Below, piece by piece: positions 44,544 to 54,366 of a DNA stretch of 64,000 bases. The stretch comes from Thermotoga sp. SG1 (GTDB lineage Bacteria; Thermotogota; Thermotogae; Thermotogales; Thermotogaceae). How positions within the stretch are numbered: position 1 is the first letter of the stretch; the number at the start of each line of letters is the position of its first letter. The notes beneath the pieces were generated by a model. It made no database searches, had not been told where the DNA came from, and worked only from the letters and a program-made list of their open reading frames with translations. The stretch lies in the NCBI RefSeq assembly GCF_002865985.1, contig NZ_LNDD01000004.1, forward strand, positions 1 through 64,000, given 5' to 3'. Both the position numbers and the translations under genes were made by a program.

Positions 44544-47500
44544 ATGGTTAGTCTAAGGGAAGGATGCATTGTAGAAGGAATTGTAGGCGAACCCATCAGA
44601 ATTGAAAAGATCCAAGAGATTGGAAATTATATACGCATTCTGGGAATCACACTGAATTCAAAAGAATTTGTGGATAGGATTATAGAAAAGGATCAACTGG
44701 ATAAACTAAATGTTCTGGAGTTCAAAAGAGATCTCATGGGAGATCCTGAAAACGTTTTTCTCTTCCTGGAGGCAACACGATTCAGATATGCTTCTCTCTT
44801 CGATCCTTTGCTTGCCGTGAATGTTTCCAAAATAGATCCCCTTCCATTCCAGATAGATGCGGTCTATGGATACATTTTAAAACAACCCCGCATTAGGTTT
44901 CTAATAGCTGATGATCCCGGTGCTGGAAAAACAATAATGGCCGGTCTTGTTTTGAAGGAGTTGAAACTCAGAGGTGTTGTAAAGAAAACACTGATCGTCG
45001 TGCCGGGGCATTTGAAAGACCAATGGAGAAGAGAACTGAAAGAAAAATTCGATGAAAAGTTCGTTGTTCTTGACAGGGGAACGTTCAACACCCACTATGG
45101 TGAAAATCCATGGGAAAAATACGATCAGGTGATAACGTCTATTGATTTTGCAAAGCAGGATGAAATCCTCACAAGTTTAAGTTCTGTCATGTGGGATCTG
45201 GTGATCGTGGATGAGGCTCACAAGATGGCAGCCTACAGATATGGTGATAAAACCCAGAAAACTCAAAGATACAAACTCGGTGAAGTCCTTTCCAGAAATT
45301 CCAACCATCTTCTCTTTCTAACGGCTACTCCTCATAAAGGAGATCCAGAAAATTTCAGGTTGTTCCTGGATCTTCTGGTACCAGGATTTTTTGCAAAAAG
45401 CGAGATGATAGATGAATCGATTAGGAACAAAGACAATCCGTTCATCAAAAGGCTAAAAGAAGACCTCAAAGATTTTGAGGGAAAACCTATCTTCACAAGA
45501 AGGTTTCCAAAGACAATAAAGTTTCGACTGTCCGACGAAGAAATGGAACTGTACAACGAGGTGTCCAGATACGTGGTGGAGCAATACAACAAAGCGATTC
45601 AATCGGATAAAAAGAGAAATGTCGCCTTCGCTCTGGTTATTCTTCAAAGAAGGATGGCATCGAGTACCTATGCCCTTTTGAAATCACTCGAAAGAAGGAA
45701 AACAAGACTGGAAAAAATTCTGAGAGGCGAAGAAAAGCAAAGAGAAACTGTGTTCGATGAGGACATATATGAAGAGGAACTTGAAGAAAAAGAAGTATGG
45801 AAGAAAGAAGAAGAATGGGAGGCTGTCACATTAGCACAGAACTCAGAAGAGTTGAAAGAGGAGATAAGAACACTGGAAAAACTCATTGAAAAAGCAAGCC
45901 GTATAGTAAGGGAAGAAAAAGAAGTGAAGCTCAAAGAATTAAAGGAAGCAATCGAAGAAGGGTTCAGGAAAATCAGAGAGATGAACGGAAGTCCAAAAAT
46001 ACTGATATTCACTGAATCGAAAGACACCCTAGATTACCTAGTCGAGAAGATAAAAGGATGGAACTACAAGGTCAATTGCATCCACGGTGGGATGAGTATG
46101 GAAGATAGAATAAAAGCAGAAAAGATCTTCAGAGATGAGACAGAAATAATGGTCGCTACAGAGGCCGCGGGAGAGGGTATAAACCTTCAGTTCTGCCACA
46201 TCATGATAAACTATGACATTCCCTGGAATCCGAACAGATTAGAACAGAGAATGGGAAGAATCCACAGATATGGACAGCAGAAAGATGTGTATATCTTCAA
46301 CCTCGTTGCAGATAACACAAGAGAGGGAATGGTCCTTTCCAGATTGTTCGACAAACTTGAAGAAATAAGAAGTAAACTCGGAAACGACAGGGTCTTCGAC
46401 GTCATAGGAGATGTGTTTGAAGGTAAAAATCTCTATAAACTCATAATCGAAGCCGTTACCAACGCCAAGAGCATGGATGATATTCTGAAAGAGCTAGATA
46501 TAAAGCCCGATGAGGAATACATAGCGAAGATAAAAGAAGTTCTTGGTGAGAGTCTTGCCACCAGGTTCATTGACTACACAAGAATAAGAGAAATGACCGA
46601 GAAAGCAAAAGAATACAGGTTGATACCAGAATACGTTGAGGAGTTTTTCAAGAAGGCTTTCACCAAAGCAGGTGGAAAGTTTGGGGAGAACAAAAAAGGC
46701 TTCATAAGCATAGAATCAGTTCCTTATGAAATAAAGAAAATAGCAAAAGATGGTAACTTTAAAAACAAATACGGAGAGTTGATGAAAAGATATCCCAAGG
46801 TTACTTTTAACAAAGATGTTGCCTTCAAAAATCCCGATGCTGAATTCATCGCTTTTGGTCACCCACTTTTTGAAGCACTTCTCGAATGGATAATTTCCAG
46901 TTACAGAGAGGATGCGAAGAGGGGTGCCATGTTCAAAGATCCGTCCGGAAAATACAACGGATACATTTGGCTTTATGTGGGACAGGTCAAAGATGGAAAA
47001 GGAAAGACAGCGGGGAAGAAGATAATAGCCTTATATGATGATGGAGAAAGTGTGAAAGAAATCAATCCTGTTATCCTGTGGGATCTTGTTCCAACAAAGT
47101 GTGAGTTCTGTTCTGATACAATTCCGGATGAAAGTAAACTTTTAGAATTTGCGATTCAAGCAGTGGAAAGTTACAGAGAAGAATTACTCCAGGAAAGAAA
47201 AAAGCAAGCCGATATAAAGAAGAAGTACGGGCTGAGGTCTCTTGAATATCTCATTCGAAAGTTAGACGAAGAACTTTCCGAACTTTACGATCGTCAAGCC
47301 AGAGGAGAGAAAGTGGATCTACCTATAAGAAACAAAGAAGACCAGAAGAGAAAATACGAAGAAGCCAAAAAGGAACTGGAGAAGGAAATAGAACTGGAGC
47401 AAAATCTGTCCATATCGACGCCAGAACTTCTGACAGTCATCAGAGTGATACCTGAAAAGAATGAAATGTCAGAAGACGAAGAAATAGAAAGAATAGGCAT

Positions 47501-47861
47501 GGAAATTGCCATGGAATACGAAAGAATGAATGGAAGAACACCGGAAGATGTGTCCAAAGAGAACCTTGGGTTTGACATTCGATCAAAAGATGAGAGAACA
47601 GGTGAAGTGAGATACATAGAGGTCAAAGCAAGATCGGGTGAAGGTGAGGTGGCTTTGACTCCCAACGAGTGGTTCAAGGCGAAAAGGTTCAAAGATCAGT
47701 ACTATCTATACGTTGTGGCAAATGCAGCAGCAAATCCCACTCTTTACATCGTTCAAAATCCAGCCGACAGGCTCTCAGCAAAAGAAAAGGTCGAAATAGT
47801 AAGGTTCATAATACCTCTTGAGGAGTGGAAGAGTAAAAAGACGGAGTTGTGGGAAAAATGA
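44544..47861 (+). CDS. SNF2-family helicase with C-terminal DUF3883-like domain
   Basis: A 1105-residue Swi2/Snf2 ATPase like BREX BrxHII and DISARM DrmD. Walker A is DDPGAGKTIMAGLVLKEL, the DEAH box is VIVDEAHKM, motif III is LTATPHKGDP, and the second RecA lobe has IFTESKDTLDYL and GEGINLQFCHIMINYDIPWNPNRLEQRMGRIHRYGQ. An acidic coiled coil (about residues 400-490) splits the lobes. The tail (about 990-1075: DIRSKDERTG, then YIEVKARSGEGEVALTPNEW) is a DUF3883 endonuclease-like fold. ATG 44544 follows GGGGGGAT. It ends in an ATGA overlap with a dead MNT gene. Confidence 0.9.
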   Translation: MVSLREGCIVEGIVGEPIRIEKIQEIGNYIRILGITLNSKEFVDRIIEKDQLDKLNVLEFKRDLMGDPENVFLFLEATRFRYASLFDPLLAVNVSKIDPLPFQIDAVYGYILKQPRIRFLIADDPGAGKTIMAGLVLKELKLRGVVKKTLIVVPGHLKDQWRRELKEKFDEKFVVLDRGTFNTHYGENPWEKYDQVITSIDFAKQDEILTSLSSVMWDLVIVDEAHKMAAYRYGDKTQKTQRYKLGEVLSRNSNHLLFLTATPHKGDPENFRLFLDLLVPGFFAKSEMIDESIRNKDNPFIKRLKEDLKDFEGKPIFTRRFPKTIKFRLSDEEMELYNEVSRYVVEQYNKAIQSDKKRNVAFALVILQRRMASSTYALLKSLERRKTRLEKILRGEEKQRETVFDEDIYEEELEEKEVWKKEEEWEAVTLAQNSEELKEEIRTLEKLIEKASRIVREEKEVKLKELKEAIEEGFRKIREMNGSPKILIFTESKDTLDYLVEKIKGWNYKVNCIHGGMSMEDRIKAEKIFRDETEIMVATEAAGEGINLQFCHIMINYDIPWNPNRLEQRMGRIHRYGQQKDVYIFNLVADNTREGMVLSRLFDKLEEIRSKLGNDRVFDVIGDVFEGKNLYKLIIEAVTNAKSMDDILKELDIKPDEEYIAKIKEVLGESLATRFIDYTRIREMTEKAKEYRLIPEYVEEFFKKAFTKAGGKFGENKKGFISIESVPYEIKKIAKDGNFKNKYGELMKRYPKVTFNKDVAFKNPDAEFIAFGHPLFEALLEWIISSYREDAKRGAMFKDPSGKYNGYIWLYVGQVKDGKGKTAGKKIIALYDDGESVKEINPVILWDLVPTKCEFCSDTIPDESKLLEFAIQAVESYREELLQERKKQADIKKKYGLRSLEYLIRKLDEELSELYDRQARGEKVDLPIRNKEDQKRKYEEAKKELEKEIELEQNLSISTPELLTVIRVIPEKNEMSEDEEIERIGMEIAMEYERMNGRTPEDVSKENLGFDIRSKDERTGEVRYIEVKARSGEGEVALTPNEWFKAKRFKDQYYLYVVANAAANPTLYIVQNPADRLSAKEKVEIVRFIIPLEEWKSKKTELWEK

Positions 47862-48151
47862 AAGATGATCTAAGAAGAGAAATTGAGAGCGCCCTCAGAG
47901 AAGAAAGATTTACACTGGTCAAAATTATACTCTTTGGCTCAAGAGCATGAGGGAATCATACATCGGAAAGTGACGGGAATATTCTCGTTGTGGTGAAAGA
48001 ACAACTCAGTTCGGTGAAAAAAACGGGATATCTGGCTAAAGATTTACAAGGCTTTGCACCGGATCAGGAATTTGAAAGCGAAAAATTTGTGGTTAACACG
48101 ATATCAAGCGAAGCTATAAAAGAAGGGATACCGGCAAAAGAGATATTATAA
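47858..48151 (+). pseudogene. MNT nucleotidyltransferase, inactivated
   Basis: From the ATG overlapping the helicase stop, the frame reads 98 codons of an MNT-type nucleotidyltransferase: VKIILFGSRA, then TGA, then GNHTSESDGNILVVV. The TGA (47948-47950) stands at the Arg of the usual GSRARG motif, and the second catalytic Asp of the DxD pair is Asn (SDGN). So the gene has both a nonsense mutation and a lost catalytic residue. It keeps its start, stop and overlap with the helicase gene, showing it was once a regular operon member. Confidence 0.8.
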
Positions 48152-48476
48152 AGCGCTGGATCCAGAAAGCTGAGCCTGATCTGAAGACTACCAGAATTCT
48201 GATGGAATTCGAAGTTTCTCCCAAAAACTTCTCATTACCTTCACAGACACAAGGGTTGGGAAAACGATATAGCCACCTTGCTTGAACTTTGTATTGAAAA
48301 AGACGAAGACTTTAAAAAACTCGACTTGGAAAAGCTGGAAAAACTCACGTTTTATGCCATTTAGATATCCTGATACCTTCTACATACCTTCACGAGAGGA
48401 AGCCAGGGAAGCCCTGGAATTTGCCGAAAAGGTAAGAGATTTCACCCTGAAAAAGCTTGGAGGGGTGTTGAGATGA
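48142..48476 (+). pseudogene. HEPN-domain partner of the dead MNT gene, frameshifted and deleted
   Basis: Pieces of one HEPN protein occur in successive frames: KRWIQKAEPDLKTTRILMEFE at the start, then LHRHKGWENDIATLLELC, and finally RYPDTFYIPSREEAREALEF with AEKVRDFTLKKLG at 48355-48476. The segment with the central helix (normally FHAQQAAEKxLKA) is missing, and at least two frame changes are needed to join the rest. The remaining end overlaps the methylase start as ATGA. The longest open piece begins at 48282. Order and spacing after the MNT remnant are those of an MNT-HEPN toxin-antitoxin pair. Confidence 0.8.
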
Positions 48477-51184
48477 ACGATAAACGCTACATCGAAGAGA
48501 GTTTTCCAGTGAAAGAAGTGAGTGACATTTCTTCAAAGGAGAAAAACATAAGACACGGGCATATATCAACTCTACATATCTGGTGGACTCGCAAACCTCT
48601 GGCATCTTCAAGAGCTACGAGTTATGCCGCGTTAATTCCTGCTCCAGAAGATCCGGAAGAATGGGAAAAGACAAGGCAGTTCATAATAGAACTTTCAAAA
48701 TGGGAAAATTCTCTTAATCAGCATATTATTGAAAAAGCAAGAAAAGACATTTTGAAAGAAAATGGAGGAAAGCCTCCTAAAGTTTTAGATTCGTTCTCAG
48801 GAGGTGGCTCAATTCCCTTAGAAGCGTTAAGGCTGGGATGCGAAGCCTATGCGGTTGAATACAATCCTGTTGCCACTCTAATCTTAAAATGCACCCTTGA
48901 GTATCCGCAAAAATATGGAAAAACAAAAGAAGTAAAGAATGATTGGGGATTGCTTGGAACTCAAACAAAAAACCCCCTTCTTGAAGATGTGAAGAAATGG
49001 GGAAACTGGGTTTTAGAGGAGGCGAAGAAGGAGATTGGAAAGTTTTATCCCAAGGATGAGGATGGCTCCATTCCCGTAGGCTATATCTGGGCAAGAACAA
49101 TTCCATGCCAGAATCCTGCATGCGGAGCAGATATTCCCTTAAAGCACCAGTTCTGGCTTGCCAAAAAGAGAAACAAAAAGGTTGCCCTTTATCCATATGT
49201 GGAAGGAAAAGAAGTTAAGTTTAAAATTGTAGGCGATGGCTACGAAAAAATGCCAGAAGGTTTTGACCCATCGAAGGGCACGGTTTCCAAGGCAATTGTA
49301 GTTTGTCCTGTCTGCGGTTCAGTGGTGGATGCAAATACCACGAGGAAACTCTTTCAGCAGGGAAAAGCAGGACAGAGAATGGTGGTTGTGGTTTCACACA
49401 AGTCCGGAGCAACAGGAAAGATATACAGGCTGGCAACGGAAAAGGATCTGGAAGTTTTCAGAGAGGCGGAGAGGTATCTGGAGGAGAAGAGGCAAAAACT
49501 CATAGAAGAGTGGGGCATTGACCCTGTGCCGGATGAGGAATTGCCACCGGAAGAAACCCTTGGTTTTCGTGTTCAAAGATATGGCATGCTCAAATGGGGC
49601 GACCTCTTCAACTCCCGCCAGAAGCTCGCTTTGATAACATTCACTGAGAAAGTGAGAATGGCTTATCAGAAGATGATTGAGGAAGGATATGAGAAGGAGT
49701 ATGCAAAGGCGGTGGTGAGTTATTTGGGGTTAATTCTTAATCGTTTAGCGGATAAAAATGCAAATTTGGTGGTTTACAATGTCGTAGGAGAAAAAATTGA
49801 ACATGTATTTGGAAGGCAAGCACTGCCTATGACTTGGGATTATATCGAACTGAATGTATTCAGTGGTGGAAATGGAGATTGGATTGCTCACCATAACTGG
49901 ATTCTCAATGTCCTCTCCCACCTCTCCCAGATCCCGCCTGTAGAAAACAACGGTAAACAGATAATCCCCACCATCAAGCAAGCCTCCGCAACAGAACTTC
50001 CCTATCCCGACAATTACTTTGATGCTGTTTTCACCGACCCGCCATATTATGACAATGTGCCCTATTCTTATCTTTCCGACTTCTTCTATGTCTGGCTGAA
50101 AAGGAGTATTGGTGATTTGTATCCTGAACTTTTCATGACACCTCTTACACCCAAATCCAAAGAAATCGTTGCCTATTCCCATCAGAAAGGAGGCTTTGAG
50201 GCAGGCAAGAAATACTTTGAAGACATGCTCAAAAAGGCATTTCAGGAGATTGCAAGGGTTTTAAAACCCAATGGCATCGCAACCATCGTCTATACCCACA
50301 AATCCACCTCCGGCTGGGAGACCTTAATTAATTCCCTTCTTGAATCTGATCTTGTTCCCACTGCATCATGGCCCATTGATACGGAGATGAAGGAAAGGCT
50401 CAGGGCAAAGGAATCCGCCGCCTTAGCTTCGTCCATCTACTTTGTCTGCCGAAAGATGGAGAGAAAGGATATGGGCTGGCTTAACGAAGTTAAAGAGGAG
50501 ATAAAGAATCACATCACGAAAAAACTCGAATCCCTCTGGGAAGAAGGTGTGAGTGGAGCAGATTACTTTGTTGCCGGAATCGGTTCTGCTATAGAAATTT
50601 TTGGAAAGTACAAAAAAATAATGGATTATGAAGGAAGAGAAATAAGTACTGAAGAGCTCCTTGAGTACATAAGGCAGGTTGTGACTGATTACGCAGTAAA
50701 GCAGATACTGCATAACGGAATTGCCGGCGAACTTTCGCCGCTTACAAAATTTTATATCCTCTGGCGTTGGGCTTATAAAGAGAGCAAAGTACATTTCGAT
50801 GATGCAAGAAAACTGGCGCAGTCCATTGGTGTATACCTAGAAAAAGAATGGAACAGAGGATTTATAAAAAAGGAGAAAGAATTTATAATGGTACTAGGAC
50901 CTCAGGACAGAAAACTTGAAGAACTCAAAAGCGCAAGAGATTTGATAGATGTTCTTCATAAAGTTTTACTTTTGTGGAAATCTGGAAACAAGGAAGAGAT
51001 GAAAGCAGTTCTGAAGGAAACGGGATACGGTGAAAAAGAGTCTTTCTACAGAGTTGCCCAGGCAATATCTGAAACGCTTCCACTTGAAAGCAAAGAGAAA
51101 AAACTCCTTGATGGTTTTCTCAGCGAAAAGAACAGATTGGTCAGAGAAATCACCGGTGAGTTTGAACAGAGAAGGTTATTCTGA
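48473..51184 (+). CDS. DUF1156-type adenine-specific DNA methylase with Zn-ribbon
   Basis: A 903-residue N6-adenine methyltransferase of the COG1743 type, like BREX PglXI. The N-terminal DUF1156 segment is EVSDISSKEKNIRHGHISTLHIWWTRKPL. SAM motif I is LDSFSGGGSIPLEALRLG (about residues 103-120). A Zn-ribbon is formed by CQNPACGADIP and CPVCGSVV. The catalytic DPPY is in FTDPPYYDNVPYSYLSDF, followed by a region with LKPNGIATIVYTHKS. The last 250 residues are helical and charged. In defence systems such enzymes mark host DNA. The start overlaps the HEPN remnant and has a GGAGGGGTG site. Confidence 0.9.
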   Translation: MNDKRYIEESFPVKEVSDISSKEKNIRHGHISTLHIWWTRKPLASSRATSYAALIPAPEDPEEWEKTRQFIIELSKWENSLNQHIIEKARKDILKENGGKPPKVLDSFSGGGSIPLEALRLGCEAYAVEYNPVATLILKCTLEYPQKYGKTKEVKNDWGLLGTQTKNPLLEDVKKWGNWVLEEAKKEIGKFYPKDEDGSIPVGYIWARTIPCQNPACGADIPLKHQFWLAKKRNKKVALYPYVEGKEVKFKIVGDGYEKMPEGFDPSKGTVSKAIVVCPVCGSVVDANTTRKLFQQGKAGQRMVVVVSHKSGATGKIYRLATEKDLEVFREAERYLEEKRQKLIEEWGIDPVPDEELPPEETLGFRVQRYGMLKWGDLFNSRQKLALITFTEKVRMAYQKMIEEGYEKEYAKAVVSYLGLILNRLADKNANLVVYNVVGEKIEHVFGRQALPMTWDYIELNVFSGGNGDWIAHHNWILNVLSHLSQIPPVENNGKQIIPTIKQASATELPYPDNYFDAVFTDPPYYDNVPYSYLSDFFYVWLKRSIGDLYPELFMTPLTPKSKEIVAYSHQKGGFEAGKKYFEDMLKKAFQEIARVLKPNGIATIVYTHKSTSGWETLINSLLESDLVPTASWPIDTEMKERLRAKESAALASSIYFVCRKMERKDMGWLNEVKEEIKNHITKKLESLWEEGVSGADYFVAGIGSAIEIFGKYKKIMDYEGREISTEELLEYIRQVVTDYAVKQILHNGIAGELSPLTKFYILWRWAYKESKVHFDDARKLAQSIGVYLEKEWNRGFIKKEKEFIMVLGPQDRKLEELKSARDLIDVLHKVLLLWKSGNKEEMKAVLKETGYGEKESFYRVAQAISETLPLESKEKKLLDGFLSEKNRLVREITGEFEQRRLF

Positions 51185-51228
51185 AACTTTCGTCAACCAG
51201 AAGTTTTCATTGGAATGGGGGGATGTAC

Positions 51229-53811
51229 ATGAAACCGTTTTCTCAGATAGCAACTTCACACAAAGACATTGTCCAGGGTCATCTCACGATGGATGTTTTT
51301 GCCGCTGATCTATGGCAGATTGTAAGCGGCAAAGCCCCGCTCGATTATAAAGACCCTGACCTTTTCTTTAAAAAGACCTTTCTCACAAAAGGTCTCAAAA
51401 ACATCCTGGATACTGCCGAAAAAAGACTCAAAGGAAGCACGGGTGATTCAGTCATACAACTTCAGACACCGTTCGGCGGAGGAAAAACTCACACTCTCAT
51501 AGCACTCTATCACAAGGCAAAGGAGTGGAATGCAAACGTTGTGGTTATCGATGGAACAGCCCTGGATCCAAAAGAAGAAAAGCTCTGGGAAGAAATGGAA
51601 AGACAGTTGACAGGAGAAGTTACCTTAACAAGAGGAAATACATCTCCAGGTAAAGAGAAGCTGATTGAACTCATCTCAAAAAAGTCTCCAGTGTTGATCC
51701 TAATGGACGAAGTTCTCGAGTACATGGCCAAGGCTATGGGTGTAAAGGTAGGGGATTCCAATCTTGCCACACAAAGCCTTGCGTTCATACAGGAACTCAC
51801 AGGAGCGGTATCCGCTGTTGGAAATGCCCTGCTGGTTGTCACCCTTCCATCAAGTGTTCTAGAGCACTACGATGAAAACACAGAAAGAATGTTTCAGAAA
51901 CTTCAGAGAATCACCGGAAGAACCGAAAAGATATACACACCGGTGAGTGATGAAGAAATCGTATGCGTTGTGAAAAAAAGACTTTTTGAAAGAATAAACG
52001 AGGAAGAGGCAAAAAAGATTGTCGATGAATTCATTGAATACGCAAAGAGTGAAGGAATCTTATCATCGGAAGAGGAAGTACTCGAATACAGAAAAAGATT
52101 TCTGGAAAGTTACCCTTTCAAACCGGAAGTGATCGATGTTCTTTACAAAAGATGGGGTTCTTTTCCTTTCTTCCAGAGAACAAGAGGCGTTTTGAGGCTT
52201 CTTTCTTTGGTTGTTCATGAACTTCTTAAGGAAAATCTTCCATTCATTCGAATCTGTGATTTCAACTTAAAAAACGAAGATTTACGAAAGGAACTCGTAA
52301 AACACTTAGGCAGTGAATGGGAGAGCGTCATCTCTCAGGATATAACTGATAGTAGTTCGGGAGCGAAAACGGTCGATAAAGAGCTTCCTGCCTCATACAG
52401 TTCATACAAACTCGGGACAGCTGTTAGTACAGCGATTTTCATGATGTGTTTCACAGGAAGGGGATCGATAGAGGTCAGCATCAAAGAAATAAAGAAAGCC
52501 GTTTCTGTCCCCGGACTACCGAGTAGTGTGATAGACACCGTTATAAACAATCTGAAAGAAAAACTCTTCTTCCTGTCGGATGAAGGGCTCTTCTTCACAA
52601 ACCAGCCGAATCTCAACAGAATTCTGGTCACCAGAGAAGAAAACATTGAGGAAAATGAGATTTATGAGAAGGAGTTAGAAATTCTGAAGAAACATGTGAC
52701 AAATGGTTCCCATGGATTCAAGGTTTACTTGCATCCGAAGTTTCCAAAAGATGTACCGGACAATTCAGACCTAAAACTTGTGATTCTTGCCAGCGAAAAG
52801 CCGAGCATTGATTTTCTTGAAAGATGTGGTGAAAGCCCAAGGGTCTACAGGAACACACTGGTATTTCTTTGTGTTGACGAAACCCAGAGGGGTGCCTTCT
52901 ATGGATATTTGAAAAAACTCATTGCAGCCATGAGTGTTCAGAGAAGTGACCTAGTTAGAAGTTTAACGGAAGGGCAAAAAAGAGAACTGGGAAATAAAAT
53001 TAAAAACTACGAAGAAAGAGAGTACGAGGAACTGAGGAAGTATTACCGAAAATTGTTCCTTCCAGGAAAAGATGGATTTGAAGAGATGGATATGAGTTAC
53101 CCAATGTACGGAGGAGAATCATTCCTGGACAAAGAGATATATGAGTATCTGAAGGAACAGGGTAAGATTCTCGAAGACATATCTCCTAAATTCATAAAAG
53201 CCAAGTACCTTTCTGAAAACGACTATCTGGAAACATCCAGGTTGTATGACGCTTTCCTTAAAACTCCTGGTGAAATCATGTTGAAGTCAAAGGATGTACT
53301 GATAAACGGTATAAAGAGGGGAGTTGAAGAAGGACTGTTTGGTTTTGGATACCTCGAGGAAGAAAAACCTGTCTGCGTGAAAATAGATGATCGTTTGGAA
53401 GATGTAACGTTTGAAGAGAACGAGATAATAGTGAAACCAGATATTTGCAAAAAAGACGCTCAAACAGAGAAAAAAGAAGGTGAAGAAGGGACGGGTTCAT
53501 CAGAGGAAAACCAGACTTATGGTGGAATTGAATTAGGAGGCTCTGTCACTATAAGCGAAAGTGCTGAAACAAGTACTGTATCAGATGAGAAAAAAATAAG
53601 ACAACTGAGACTTGAACTCAAAGTTCCCATTGGACAAACATCGACCGTCACAAGAATTTTGAATTATCTGAAGGACAGGTTCTCACGCGTAACGGTAACC
53701 GTGTCTATCCAGGCAGAAGATGGCGGACTGGAAAAATCCGATTACGAGGATAGAATACTGGAGGCTTTGAGACAGTCCGGGATCAATATCATCTCTGAGG
53801 ATAAGAAATGA
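51229..53811 (+). CDS. DUF499 P-loop ATPase (BrxC/PglY-like)
   Basis: An 860-residue ATPase. The N-terminal part has a DUF499-type start (FSQIATSHKDIVQGHLTMDVFAADLWQIVSG), Walker A QTPFGGGKTHTLIALYH (about residues 86-102) and Walker B VLILMDEVLEYMAKAMG. The middle includes a winged-helix-like region and FFQRTRGVLRLLS. The C-terminal third is acidic with a low-complexity linker (KKEGEEGTGSSEEN) and an SVSIQAEDGG segment. DUF499 ATPases accompany DUF1156 methylases and PglZ in phage-defence clusters. ATG 51229 follows GGGGGG; ATG 51223 is the alternative. Last plus-strand gene of the operon. Confidence 0.88.
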   Translation: MKPFSQIATSHKDIVQGHLTMDVFAADLWQIVSGKAPLDYKDPDLFFKKTFLTKGLKNILDTAEKRLKGSTGDSVIQLQTPFGGGKTHTLIALYHKAKEWNANVVVIDGTALDPKEEKLWEEMERQLTGEVTLTRGNTSPGKEKLIELISKKSPVLILMDEVLEYMAKAMGVKVGDSNLATQSLAFIQELTGAVSAVGNALLVVTLPSSVLEHYDENTERMFQKLQRITGRTEKIYTPVSDEEIVCVVKKRLFERINEEEAKKIVDEFIEYAKSEGILSSEEEVLEYRKRFLESYPFKPEVIDVLYKRWGSFPFFQRTRGVLRLLSLVVHELLKENLPFIRICDFNLKNEDLRKELVKHLGSEWESVISQDITDSSSGAKTVDKELPASYSSYKLGTAVSTAIFMMCFTGRGSIEVSIKEIKKAVSVPGLPSSVIDTVINNLKEKLFFLSDEGLFFTNQPNLNRILVTREENIEENEIYEKELEILKKHVTNGSHGFKVYLHPKFPKDVPDNSDLKLVILASEKPSIDFLERCGESPRVYRNTLVFLCVDETQRGAFYGYLKKLIAAMSVQRSDLVRSLTEGQKRELGNKIKNYEEREYEELRKYYRKLFLPGKDGFEEMDMSYPMYGGESFLDKEIYEYLKEQGKILEDISPKFIKAKYLSENDYLETSRLYDAFLKTPGEIMLKSKDVLINGIKRGVEEGLFGFGYLEEEKPVCVKIDDRLEDVTFEENEIIVKPDICKKDAQTEKKEGEEGTGSSEENQTYGGIELGGSVTISESAETSTVSDEKKIRQLRLELKVPIGQTSTVTRILNYLKDRFSRVTVTVSIQAEDGGLEKSDYEDRILEALRQSGINIISEDKK

Positions 53812-53857
53812 TGCTATTCAGCATCAGAAAACAGACCTTTTCACTAATTCAACTCCT

Positions 53858-53971
53858 TCATTTGAAAAGTGAATCTGAACGAAAAAAACGGACGAATAAT
53901 ATATTCAGTTTCCGTTCACCAGCTTTATTTGCCTCGTCATGAAATATCAAAACATCACTTTCCGTTCTCAT
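53858..53971 (-). CDS. 37-residue ORF downstream of hepT
   Basis: An ATG two bases after the HEPN stop opens a frame that reads MRTESDVLIFHDEANKAG, then ERKLNILFVRFFRSDSLFK and TGA. The HEPN end supplies a ribosome site-like GGGGGAATTGA further up. I do not recognise it. The start SDVLIFHDEANKAG faintly recalls the strand-plus-acid start of RNase H-like DUF3800 proteins (IDESG), so it may be the amino end of a truncated gene. Tight spacing after hepT is the only support for expression. Confidence 0.35.
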   Translation of the reverse strand: MRTESDVLIFHDEANKAGERKLNILFVRFFRSDSLFK

Positions 53972-53973
53972 GC

Positions 53974-54366
53974 TCATTTCAATTCCCCCATAAGCTTTTC
54001 AACAGCATCCAGAAATTCTTCAGCTTTTCTTAGCCAGCCTTTCACATCTTCCTCCTCAAACTCAACGAGTTCCCCATAATCTCCAGTTCTTCTGTGTTCA
54101 AACATGCGGTTGTAAAATTTCCCCAATTCTTTATCTATCTTTCCGGTTTTTACAAACTCTCTGTTGAAAGCTGCCAGAACTCCACTGTGTTTGGAAAACG
54201 AAAGGCCCTTGGTGAGGAGAAGCGCAGAAACTTGATAAAATAGGGCATAATATATTCTGTTTACCGCAGAATGAAATCTCTTATTTTCCAAAAGCAGTTT
54301 TGCGTCATCAAGGCATTCTCTTGCTCTCTTTCTCCAGTATTCAATGATTTTCTCCCTCTCGCTCAT
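53974..54366 (-). CDS. HEPN-domain protein (toxin-type partner of MNT)
   Basis: A complete 130-residue UPF0332/HEPN protein. Helix 1 is EYWRKRARECLDDAKLLLENKRFHSAVNRIYYALFYQVSALLL, containing the AVNRIYYALF signature, followed by SKHSGVLAAFNREFVKTG and FEHRRTGDYGELVEFEEEDVKGWLRKAEEFLDA. HEPN proteins are often RNases held in check by AMPylation from an MNT partner, as in HepT-MntA. The MNT gene precedes it with a four-base overlap, so the pair is intact. It belongs to a different HEPN subgroup from the wrecked copy in the main operon. Confidence 0.87.
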   Translation of the reverse strand: MSEREKIIEYWRKRARECLDDAKLLLENKRFHSAVNRIYYALFYQVSALLLTKGLSFSKHSGVLAAFNREFVKTGKIDKELGKFYNRMFEHRRTGDYGELVEFEEEDVKGWLRKAEEFLDAVEKLMGELK

